From contig JBCAXA010000006.1 of the NCBI GenBank assembly GCA_038534295.1, forward strand, positions 1 to 64,000: 64,000 nucleotides of DNA. Reading direction: 5' to 3'. Under the pieces are notes generated by a model, which was given only the letters and a program-made list of their open reading frames with translations, was not told the origin of the DNA and did no database searches. This stretch comes from JBCAXA01 sp038534295 (lineage in GTDB: Bacteria; Pseudomonadota; Gammaproteobacteria; Steroidobacterales; Woeseiaceae). Of this stretch, positions 44,245 through 52,177 are shown piece by piece (position 1 is the stretch's first letter; every line of letters begins with the position of its first letter). The position numbers were made by a program, and so were the translations under genes.

Positions 44245-44871
44245 CTATTCGATACGTCGCCAGCGTGTCCGCAGTCGGTCTAGCACTTTGTTTGAATAAA
44301 CGGTGCGGCCGAGGCTGCCGTTGTAGCGGGCCAGACCTCGAACGAGGTCACCGTTTTCCTTATCAAGGTAATGTCGCAAGATCGTGCAGCCCATGCGGAG
44401 ATTGGTCTCGATATGGAACAGGTTGTCGTTGGGCCGCCCGATCTCGTCGAGCCAGAACGGCATAACCTGCATCAGACCCTGCGCGCCCGCATACGAAATC
44501 GCGAAACGGTCGAAATTCGATTCGATCTCGATGACGGCCAACACCAGCTCGGGCGGCAGGTCGTGCTTTTCCGCCTCCGCATGGACGCCCTTGAGAATCG
44601 CAATGCGTTCGTCGTCATCGCTGATGCGATTACCGAGACGGGTCGACATGTCGGCCAGCCAGACCTCGGCTTCAAAGCGATCGGAGAAACTGCTCGCCGG
44701 CTCGCGCGCGGCGGCGCGCAGTCGCTCGAGCAATTCCGGATCCGTGTCGCTACGCGCCGCGAGCGCGAGCGGTGTCGCGAGCACCGCCAGAGCCAACCAC
44801 GCCCCGATCGCGCCAGGACGTAGCCAGCCTTGATTCGATCGATTAAGCGCTAAGCCGATTGAATAGCTCAT
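44245..44871 (-). CDS. Lytic transglycosylase, SLT type
   Basis: A 208-residue exported enzyme that cuts peptidoglycan glycan strands. A hydrophobic leader (about 20-39) is followed by the SLT domain: catalytic Glu117 in VIEIESNFD, AISYAGAQGLMQVMPFW, LRMGCTILRHYLD and GLARYNGS. The start lies 29 bp inside the end of proS, so the two are linked. The short size suggests a secreted or membrane-tethered housekeeping enzyme. Confidence 0.92.
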   Translation of the reverse strand: MSYSIGLALNRSNQGWLRPGAIGAWLALAVLATPLALAARSDTDPELLERLRAAAREPASSFSDRFEAEVWLADMSTRLGNRISDDDERIAILKGVHAEAEKHDLPPELVLAVIEIESNFDRFAISYAGAQGLMQVMPFWLDEIGRPNDNLFHIETNLRMGCTILRHYLDKENGDLVRGLARYNGSLGRTVYSNKVLDRLRTRWRRIE

Positions 44872-46537
44872 CGCGGGTCAGATCCTCCGACTCTTCGGCG
44901 ACCCGGGCACGATACTCAAAGTGCCCGGCGGTCAGACCGCGTTCACTGATTACGACGCGATGCGGAATGCCTAACAATTCCGCATCGGCGAACTTGCTGC
45001 CCGGACGTGCGTCACGATCATCGAGCAAAGTCTCGACGCCGCGAGCGGTAAGCTCTTGATACATAGACTCGGCCGCGTCAGCAACGGCGGCAACGCGCTG
45101 CTGGTTGATCGGAACCAGCACCACTTGCCACGGCGCCATCGGGCCTGGCCAAACGATACCCCGCTCGTCGTGACATTGCTCAATCGCGGCGGCGACGATG
45201 CGGCTGACCCCGATGCCATAGCAGCCCATGGTCATGACGCTGTCTTTGCCGTCGGCATCCTGCACGCTGGCGCCCATGGCGCGTGTGTACACGTCACCGA
45301 GCTGAAAAATGTGACCGACCTCGATACCGCGAATCAGCGCGAGCTTGCCGGCGCCACCGGGCGCAGGGTCACCGGCGACGGCGTTACGAACATCGACACT
45401 GGCGGTTACGGCCGTGTCGCGCGCCCAATTGACGCCGGTCAGGTGCCAGTCGTCGTCATTGGCGCCGCAGACAAAATCGGCCAGCGCATAGGCGGCATGA
45501 TCGACGTGCAGCGGAATCGACAACTCGACGGGGCCGACCGAGCCTGGACCCGCGCCGGTGACACGGCGCACGCTTGCATCGCTCGCCATCCGCAGCGGTG
45601 CCGCAACACCGGGTAGCTGCTGCGCCTTGATTTCGTTCAATGCGTGGTCGCCGCGCAGCACGATGCCGATCGGACCGTCGGCGCCGTCAACAATCAGCGT
45701 TTTGACGCAGTCGGCCGCAGCTACCCCAAGGTGCTCTGCAACATCGGCAATGGTTTTCTTGCCGGGTGTTGCCACCCGCGTCAATGCCGCGTTGCCGCTT
45801 GGCGGAGCAGCGGCCGCTGGAAACGTCGGTGCTGCTTCGAGATTCGCCGCATAGTCGCCATCGCTAGCAACCACCAACGCGTCTTCGCCGGTATCGGCCA
45901 AGACGTGAAACTCCTGCGAGCGACTGCCGCCAATGTCGCCGCTGTCGGCGTCGACCGCGCGAAACTTGAGACCGAGCCGCGTAAACACCGCGGCGTACGC
46001 CGTGGCCATCTGTTGGTACGTTGCATCGAGCGACGCCTGATCGAGGTGGAACGAGTAGGCGTCCTTCATCAAAAATTCGCGCGCGCGCATAACCCCGAAC
46101 CGCGGTCTGATTTCATCGCGAAACTTGGTCTGAATCTGGTAATACGTTACCGGCAGCTGGCGATAGCTGCGCAACTCGCGGCGGGCGAGGTCCGTGATGA
46201 CCTCTTCGTGCGTCGGGCCGAAACAGAAATCGCGCTCATGCCGATCTTTCATGCGCAGGAGCAACGAGCCATATTTGTCCCAGCGGCCCGACTCGTGCCA
46301 CAGCTCGGCGGGTTGCACCGTCGGCATGAGGATCTCGAGGCCGCCGATGCGGTCCATCTCTTCGCGTACCACTTGCTCGACTTTGGCAAGCACGCGCAGG
46401 CCTACCGGCATCCACGTAAATAGACCGGACGAAAGGCGCCGGATGAGGCCGGCACGGAGCATTAGCTGATGGCTAGGAATCTCCGCTTCAGCGGGGACTT
46501 CCTTGAGGGTCGAGAGATGTAACTGACTGGTGCGCAT
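44843..46537 (-). CDS. proS: Prolyl-tRNA synthetase (bacterial type with editing domain)
   Basis: A class II synthetase of 564 residues. Motif segments include LMLRAGLIRRLSSGLFTWMP, TVQPAELWHESGRW, FCFGPTHEEV and RDEIRPRFGVMRAREFLMKDAYSF (seen as two adjoining parts). A YbaK-like insertion that edits Ala-tRNA lies at about 225-400, then the anticodon domain. The ATG at 46537 (MRTSQLHLSTLKEVP) is the canonical start; the extra 25 codons upstream are not family-like. Confidence 0.96.
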   Translation of the reverse strand: MRTSQLHLSTLKEVPAEAEIPSHQLMLRAGLIRRLSSGLFTWMPVGLRVLAKVEQVVREEMDRIGGLEILMPTVQPAELWHESGRWDKYGSLLLRMKDRHERDFCFGPTHEEVITDLARRELRSYRQLPVTYYQIQTKFRDEIRPRFGVMRAREFLMKDAYSFHLDQASLDATYQQMATAYAAVFTRLGLKFRAVDADSGDIGGSRSQEFHVLADTGEDALVVASDGDYAANLEAAPTFPAAAAPPSGNAALTRVATPGKKTIADVAEHLGVAAADCVKTLIVDGADGPIGIVLRGDHALNEIKAQQLPGVAAPLRMASDASVRRVTGAGPGSVGPVELSIPLHVDHAAYALADFVCGANDDDWHLTGVNWARDTAVTASVDVRNAVAGDPAPGGAGKLALIRGIEVGHIFQLGDVYTRAMGASVQDADGKDSVMTMGCYGIGVSRIVAAAIEQCHDERGIVWPGPMAPWQVVLVPINQQRVAAVADAAESMYQELTARGVETLLDDRDARPGSKFADAELLGIPHRVVISERGLTAGHFEYRARVAEESEDLTRDELFNRLSA

Positions 46538-46650
46538 GTACTTGGCGATCGCGACGGCGGCAGCGGCGCAGTGTACCCGATCGCACCAGATACTGGTGCA
46601 CGCCAGGCGCATTGACGGCAGGGCGAAGTCAGGGGTAGCGTCTCGCCAGC

Positions 46651-47277
46651 ATGGCTCGGAAACGATTTTCGATTATCGCCACGGAGGGCGTCCCGTGGCT
46701 GCTTGCGGCGGCGCTGGCTGCCGTTTGTGCGTACCTGTTTTTCGACTGGCGCGTTGCCCTGCCGTTTGTCGCTGTCACGGCCGTGCTCGTGCTGTTGTTT
46801 CAGGATCCGGAACGAACGCTGCCCGTTGAACCGTCGGCGGTACTGGCGCCGTGCGACGGCATCGTTCACGCCATCGAATTGACGACCGAGGGCGTGCTGA
46901 ATCGGGAGGCCCGGCGAATCGTCATTCGGGTCAATCCTTTCGGTGCGTACACCGCGCGCTGTCCCGTGGAAGGCAAGTTGCTCGACCCGCGCGACAATGC
47001 CGCGGCCGGCTCTAAGCTATCCGGTGCCAACGGTCTGTGGGTGCGTACCGATGCCAACGACGACGTGGTCACACTGTTTCGCGGCCTGCCGGTCATTGGC
47101 ACGCCGCGCGCGTTCGTGCGCTACGGAGAACGTACCGGCCAGGGCCAGCGATGCGCCTATCTGCGCCTCGCGCGCCGCGCCCATCTGCTGCTGCCAGCGG
47201 ATATCCAAGTGCAGGTCGACGTCGGCGACCGGGTCCTGGCTGGCAGTACGATAATCGCGCGTTTTCGCTACCGCTGA
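46651..47277 (+). CDS. Phosphatidylserine-decarboxylase-like protein lacking the catalytic serine
   Basis: A 208-residue protein with two N-terminal membrane helices and the compact layout of the short (type II) decarboxylases: ATEGVPWL, FFDWRVALPFVAVTAVLVL, FQDPERTLP, APCDGIVHAIE and VDVGDRVLAGSTIIARF at the end. The key site is not conserved: family members have a Gly-Ser pair (FGSR-like) that cleaves itself to make the pyruvoyl group, but here the equivalent stretch reads LRLARRAHLLLP. The HVNR-like segment is also changed (YTARCP). It is probably not an active decarboxylase. It stands just before pssA. Confidence 0.75.
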   Translation: MARKRFSIIATEGVPWLLAAALAAVCAYLFFDWRVALPFVAVTAVLVLLFQDPERTLPVEPSAVLAPCDGIVHAIELTTEGVLNREARRIVIRVNPFGAYTARCPVEGKLLDPRDNAAAGSKLSGANGLWVRTDANDDVVTLFRGLPVIGTPRAFVRYGERTGQGQRCAYLRLARRAHLLLPADIQVQVDVGDRVLAGSTIIARFRYR

Positions 47278-47310
47278 GCGCCGCGCGGCCTGCCTTGCTA
47301 TGATCACGCG

Positions 47311-48096
47311 GTGATCTCACCGCGACTCGAACCGCATCGCGGGGCATACCTGCTGCCGAATCTGCTGACTAGCCTCGCGTTGTTCGCCGGTTTCTTTGCG
47401 ATCGTTGCAGCGATTGACGGTAACTTTGCGACTGCCGCCAGCGCCATTGTCGTCGCGATGGTTTTTGACGCGCTCGACGGCCGCGTCGCTCGCTTGACCG
47501 GCACAGCGACGCCATTCGGGCGCGAATTCGACAGCTTGACCGACATGATCGCGTTCGGTTTGGCACCGGCGGTTGTCGTCTACCAATGGGGTGTCGAGCG
47601 CCTGACCGATTACCATTTGGCGTGGGGTCGGCTCGGCTGGTTGGTCACGTTCTCCTACGTAGTCGCTGCGGCGATGCGTCTTGCCCGTTTCAATGCGGCG
47701 CCGGCGGGCAGCACGCCAGATCGCCACTTCATTGGCTTGCCGAGTCCGTCCGCGGCAGCGTTGGTGGCGGCATTTGTTTGGTTGAGCGCGCGGGAGAGCT
47801 TAGCGGGTCTGGGCGGTCTACTGTTGGCGCTCGTCGTGACGGCGGCAGCCGCGGCGCTGATGATCAGTCCGGTGCACTATCGCAGCTTTAAGGAACTGTC
47901 GCTGACGGCAACCGTGGTGTTTGCGCTGGTCGCGTTGGCCGGCGCTGCTGTGCTGTTGTTCGACCCGCCGCTGGCGTTACTGGTCGTCTTCGGTGCGTAC
48001 GCGCTGTCGGGAATCGCTAGCGAGGCATTGGCTTGGTGGCGCCGGCGCGAGTCGGCCGCCGCGGCGACGGGAGCGGCTGGCGACGATGAACGCTGA
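47311..48096 (+). CDS. pssA: CDP-diacylglycerol-serine O-phosphatidyltransferase
   Basis: A 261-residue membrane enzyme that makes phosphatidylserine, the precursor of phosphatidylethanolamine. LPNLLTSLALFAGFFAIVAA and the CDP-alcohol motif DALDGRVARLTGTATPFGRE followed by FDSLTD are diagnostic. The GTG at 47311 is used because the nearby ATG at 47300 hits a stop four codons later. It lies 33 bp after the decarboxylase-like gene and overlaps the uracil-DNA glycosylase gene by 11 bp. Confidence 0.92.
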   Translation: MISPRLEPHRGAYLLPNLLTSLALFAGFFAIVAAIDGNFATAASAIVVAMVFDALDGRVARLTGTATPFGREFDSLTDMIAFGLAPAVVVYQWGVERLTDYHLAWGRLGWLVTFSYVVAAAMRLARFNAAPAGSTPDRHFIGLPSPSAAALVAAFVWLSARESLAGLGGLLLALVVTAAAAALMISPVHYRSFKELSLTATVVFALVALAGAAVLLFDPPLALLVVFGAYALSGIASEALAWWRRRESAAAATGAAGDDER

Positions 48097-48793
48097 CGCC
48101 CGTCGTCGCGAATATTTAAAGGCGCTGGGCGTCGATTGCTATCGACCGCGCGGTGCTGTGGCGCCGACATCGGCGTCGGCGAGTCATGCCGAGTCAGCGG
48201 TGATCGAGCCTGCGCCGCCAGCAGCCCAGCCGCCGCCCGCTGACTGGGAATCCTTGCGCGCTCGCGTCAATGCGTGTCGCGCGTGCACGCTCGGATCGAC
48301 TCGCACGAACGCCGTGTTTGGCGTTGGTAACCCGGCCGCAGATCTGCTGATTGTCGGCGAGGCGCCAGGTGCCGAAGAAGACCGCCGCGGTGAGCCATTC
48401 GTTGGACGCGCCGGCCAACTGCTCGACGAGATGCTGCGGGCGATCGAGTTCACCCGTGACGACGTTTTCATTGTCAACATGCTGAAGTGTCGGCCGCCAA
48501 ACAACCGCGATCCGCTCGCGGACGAGCTGGCCGCGTGCCGCGGCTATTTGGAGCAACAGATCGCTCATGTCGCACCGCGGCTCTTGCTCGCGGTTGGACG
48601 GATCGCCGCGCAGGCCCTGTTGGACGTGAACGAGCCACTAGGTCGGCTGCGCGGTAGAACGCACCATCACGACGCATGGGCAGCGCCGGTCATCGTTACG
48701 TATCATCCGGCATACTTGCTGCGGACACCGGCACAAAAAGCTCGGTCGTGGCAAGATCTGAAACAGGTGCGGCGAATCCTCCGAGAATCATGA
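48086..48793 (+). CDS. Uracil-DNA glycosylase, family 4 (iron-sulfur type)
   Basis: A 235-residue protein that removes uracil from DNA. The [4Fe-4S] ligands are likely Cys64, Cys67, Cys135 and Cys151. GEAPGAEEDRRGEPFVGRAG (91-110) is motif I and TYHPAYLLR with His207 is motif II. An Ala/Pro-rich stretch at about 25-52 separates a short N-terminal part. It overlaps pssA by 11 bp and rimI by 4 bp. Confidence 0.93.
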   Translation: MNADARRREYLKALGVDCYRPRGAVAPTSASASHAESAVIEPAPPAAQPPPADWESLRARVNACRACTLGSTRTNAVFGVGNPAADLLIVGEAPGAEEDRRGEPFVGRAGQLLDEMLRAIEFTRDDVFIVNMLKCRPPNNRDPLADELAACRGYLEQQIAHVAPRLLLAVGRIAAQALLDVNEPLGRLRGRTHHHDAWAAPVIVTYHPAYLLRTPAQKARSWQDLKQVRRILRES

Positions 48794-49257
48794 GCAGCGT
48801 ACGCAAGGAAAGTCAGCACAGGATCCGCGATATGGAACATCGCGACCTCGCCGACGTTGCCGCCATCGAGCGCCGCAGCTATGAGTTTCCGTGGAGCCAA
48901 GGCGTGTTCCGCGATTGCCTGTTGGCGGGCTATCAGTGCCTTGCGCTCGATTACGGCGATCGCCTGGCCGGCTACAGTATTTTGTCAATCGCCGCCGGCG
49001 AGGCGCACATACTGAACCTCTGCGTCAGTCAGCCGATCCGCGGTTTCGGGTTTGGTGGCGCTCTGCTCCGCGTAATGGTTGATCGCGCACGGCAATCGTC
49101 GGCTGAGCGAGTCCTGCTCGAAGTGCGGCCCTCGAACGTGCTTGCGATCCGCTTGTATGAGCGGCGCGGATTTATTCGGATCGGTACGCGCCGCAATTAC
49201 TACCAGGCAACCGAAGGTCGCGAGGACGCGCTGGTCTACGCCCTGGAACTCGCGTGA
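48790..49257 (+). CDS. rimI: Ribosomal protein S18-alanine N-acetyltransferase
   Basis: A GNAT acetyltransferase of 155 residues. HILNLCVSQPIRGFGFGGALL binds acetyl-CoA (the usual R/Q-x-x-G-x-G/A loop reads RGFGFG), and LLEVRPSNVLAIRLYERRGF is the RimI signature. Its target in relatives is the N-terminus of ribosomal protein S18. The ATG overlaps the glycosylase stop (ATGA). Confidence 0.93.
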   Translation: MSSVRKESQHRIRDMEHRDLADVAAIERRSYEFPWSQGVFRDCLLAGYQCLALDYGDRLAGYSILSIAAGEAHILNLCVSQPIRGFGFGGALLRVMVDRARQSSAERVLLEVRPSNVLAIRLYERRGFIRIGTRRNYYQATEGREDALVYALELA

Positions 49258-49337
49258 GTCGCGCTGCGTCTGAATACCATCCGCTGCGATGGGCGGGTAA
49301 ACTTCGCCGCCGATTCGAACCCAGGCGCTGATCCCAC

Positions 49338-50912
49338 GTGAACGAGGCCATTGCGGCCCGGCGGACGTTTGCAATTATTTCGCATCCGGACGCCGGCAAA
49401 ACGACGCTGACTGAAAAACTGCTGTTATTCGGTGGCGCTATCCAGCTGGCCGGTTCGGTCAAAGGCCGCAAAGCGGCCCGTCATGCAACCTCCGACTGGA
49501 TGAAACTCGAGCAGGAACGCGGCATCTCCGTGACGTCCTCGGTCATGCAGTTTCCGTATCGCGACCGCGTCGTCAATTTGCTCGACACGCCAGGCCACGA
49601 AGACTTCTCGGAAGACACCTATCGCACATTAACGGCGGTTGATTCGGCGCTGATGGTCATCGATTGCGCCAAGGGCGTGGAGGCGCGCACGATCAAATTG
49701 ATGGAGGTGTGTCGACTGCGTGACACGCCGATCATGACTTTCATCAACAAACTGGATCGGGAAGGGCGCGAGCCAATTGAGCTGCTCGATGAGGTCGAGT
49801 CGGTACTGAATATTAGCTGCGCGCCAATTACGTGGCCGATCGGCATGGGATCGCGATTGCGCGGCGTCTATCATTTGGGCGAAGACCGAATTTACGAGTA
49901 CCGACCCGCAGACCGTGCGCGCGCTGGCGAGACGGCCACGATCGACGGTCTCGATAGCGACGCGGCCCGCGCGTTTCTGGGCGACGAGCATGCCGACTTT
50001 GTTGAAGAAATCGATCTGGTGCGCGGCGCGGCCGCTGAACTCGATCCCGCGGAGTATCTCGCAGGTCGCCAGACACCGGTTTTTTTCGGCAGTGCCATCA
50101 GTAATTTCGGGGTTCGGGAACTGTTGAACGGGTTTGTCGAGCTTGCGCCGCCGCCGCTCGACCGCACGAGCGATGTGCGTGAGGTGGAGCCCGACGAAGA
50201 TCGGCTGACCGGTTTCGTGTTCAAGATTCAGGCGAACATGGATCCGCAGCATCGCGACCGCATTGCGTTCATGCGTATTTGCTCCGGTCGTTTTGCGCCC
50301 GGCATGCGTATGCACCACGTGCGACTGGGAAAAGAGGTGCGGATCGCCGATGCGATTACGTTTCTCGCGGCCGATCGACAGCACGCCGACGAGGCCTATG
50401 CCGGTGACATCATTGGCCTGCACAATCACGGCACGATCAATATCGGCGACAGTTTCTCGGAAGGCGAGCGACTGCGTTTTACCGGTATCCCGAGCTTTGC
50501 GCCCGAGATTTTTCGGCGCGCCGTGCTGAAGGACCCGCTGCGACTGAAAGCGCTGCAAAAGGGTCTCGCGCAACTTTGCGAAGAAGGCGCGACACAGCTG
50601 TTCAAACCGAAACGCAACAACGATCTGATCCTAGGCGCGGTCGGCATACTCCAGTTTGACGTGGTTGCGCATCGTCTCAAGCACGAGTACTCCGTCGAGT
50701 GTCAGTTCGAAGCGATCAATGTGCACACAGCGCGCTGGGTGCAATGCGACGACGAAAAAATGCTGGCCGATTTCACGCGCAAAGCACATGACAACCTCGC
50801 GGTCGATCACAGTGGCGCACTGGTCTACGTTGCGCCAACGCGCGTCAATCTGACGCTGACCGAAGAACGTTGGCCCGATATCGTGTTTCGCGAAACGCGC
50901 GAGTACGTATAA
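49338..50912 (+). CDS. prfC: Peptide chain release factor 3
   Basis: RF3 is a translational GTPase that recycles RF1/RF2. G1 is SHPDAGKTT (15-23), G2 lies in RGISVTSSVMQF, G3 is DTPGHEDF and G4 NKLD. Domain II and III segments (FKIQANMDPQHRDRIAF; LGAVGILQFDVVAHRL) are typical. The 524-residue length and GTG start match the family. The MFS gene follows after 2 bp. Confidence 0.97.
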   Translation: MNEAIAARRTFAIISHPDAGKTTLTEKLLLFGGAIQLAGSVKGRKAARHATSDWMKLEQERGISVTSSVMQFPYRDRVVNLLDTPGHEDFSEDTYRTLTAVDSALMVIDCAKGVEARTIKLMEVCRLRDTPIMTFINKLDREGREPIELLDEVESVLNISCAPITWPIGMGSRLRGVYHLGEDRIYEYRPADRARAGETATIDGLDSDAARAFLGDEHADFVEEIDLVRGAAAELDPAEYLAGRQTPVFFGSAISNFGVRELLNGFVELAPPPLDRTSDVREVEPDEDRLTGFVFKIQANMDPQHRDRIAFMRICSGRFAPGMRMHHVRLGKEVRIADAITFLAADRQHADEAYAGDIIGLHNHGTINIGDSFSEGERLRFTGIPSFAPEIFRRAVLKDPLRLKALQKGLAQLCEEGATQLFKPKRNNDLILGAVGILQFDVVAHRLKHEYSVECQFEAINVHTARWVQCDDEKMLADFTRKAHDNLAVDHSGALVYVAPTRVNLTLTEERWPDIVFRETREYV

Positions 50913-50914
50913 GC

Positions 50915-52177
50915 ATGACCGACGACAAACGGGTACTGACTCGCCGACCGGTCGTCGCGTGGGCCTTGTACGACTGGGCCAACTCTGCGTTCGCATTGAC
51001 CGTCCTGGCGGTCCTATTTCCGGTTTTTCTAAACGACTACTGGAGCCAGGGAGCGAGTGGTGCCACGGTGACCGCGCGATTGGCCTTCGTCAACGGCACG
51101 GCGAGCGTCGTCGTCGCGTTGCTTGCGCCACTGCTCGGTGCCATCGCCGACCGCGGCGGCACGCGGAAACGTTTTCTGGCATTTTTTGCCCTGCTTGGCA
51201 TCGTCATGACCGGCGGACTCGCCTTCGTTGCGGCCGGGCAATGGCCGATCGCCTTGGCGCTTTACGTGGCAGCGTCGGTAGGCTTTTACGGTGGCAACGT
51301 TTTCTACGACGCGCTGATGCTAAACGTCGCGCGGCCGGGAGAATTCGAGCGTGTCTCAGCGTTTGGTTTCGCGCTGGGCTATGGCGGCAGCGCGCTATTG
51401 CTCGCGCTGAATACGTGGATGATTTTGTCGTACGAGACTTTTGGTCTCGCGTCGTCGAGCGACGCCGTGAAAATCGCCTTTGCGCTGGTCGCGATTTGGT
51501 GGCTGGTGTTCTCGCTGCCGGTGATGTTGATGGTCGACGAGGAGCGCGGCGATGCATTGCCGCTCGCCCAAGCGGCGCGTGCTGGGTATCGGCAGCTCAT
51601 CGATACGTTTCATGAGTTGCGCCGCTACCGCGCTGCATTCTTGTTCATCGTTGCGTTTTGGCTGTATATCGACGCCGTTCACACGGTTATTCAGCTCGCC
51701 GTCAATTTCGGTCAGCGACTCGGCTTTGCGACCGATGCGCTGATCACCGCGTTGCTGGTTACGAATTTCGCCGGCTTGCCGGCAACGCTGTTTTTCGGCT
51801 GGCTCGGGAATCGTATCGGCGCACGCCCGGTGATCTACATCGGGCTTGCCGTGTATATCGCCGTTAGCCTCTTTGCAGTCGTACTGGAGACGCTGACGCA
51901 GTTCTACATTATGGCGATCGCCATCGGCTGCGTGCAGGGCGCGGTGCAAGGTATGAGCCGGGCATTTTTCGCGCAGCTGGTGCCGCCCGCGCGTTCGGCC
52001 CAGTTCTTTGGCTTCTACAACATGATCGGCAAGTTCGCGGCCGTTATCGGGCCGTATCTGGTCGGCCTCGTCGCACTCGCGAGTGACAACCCGCGGCTGT
52101 CGATTGCGGTGTTGCTGCCGCTTTTCGTTAGCGGGGCTTGGTTGCTGTCGCGCGTGCCCGTCGAGCCGCGCCAATGA
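50915..52177 (+). CDS. MFS transporter, UMF1 (Atg22-like) family
   Basis: A 420-residue membrane protein with about 12 helices and the family signature WALYDWANSAFAL near the N-terminus. LGAIADRGGTRKRFLAF is the MFS loop 2-3 motif, and GMSRAFFAQLVPPARSAQFFGFYNMIGKF is the late-helix hallmark, given here in part. The substrate is unknown; yeast Atg22 exports amino acids. The 3' end overlaps the opposing transglutaminase-like gene by 50 bp. Confidence 0.9.
   Translation: MTDDKRVLTRRPVVAWALYDWANSAFALTVLAVLFPVFLNDYWSQGASGATVTARLAFVNGTASVVVALLAPLLGAIADRGGTRKRFLAFFALLGIVMTGGLAFVAAGQWPIALALYVAASVGFYGGNVFYDALMLNVARPGEFERVSAFGFALGYGGSALLLALNTWMILSYETFGLASSSDAVKIAFALVAIWWLVFSLPVMLMVDEERGDALPLAQAARAGYRQLIDTFHELRRYRAAFLFIVAFWLYIDAVHTVIQLAVNFGQRLGFATDALITALLVTNFAGLPATLFFGWLGNRIGARPVIYIGLAVYIAVSLFAVVLETLTQFYIMAIAIGCVQGAVQGMSRAFFAQLVPPARSAQFFGFYNMIGKFAAVIGPYLVGLVALASDNPRLSIAVLLPLFVSGAWLLSRVPVEPRQ

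Noticed and set aside
49305..49335. tRNA-like TPsiC sequence on the minus strand between rimI and prfC
   Set aside because: The flanking bases do not form the 5-bp stem, and no acceptor or anticodon arm can be folded.
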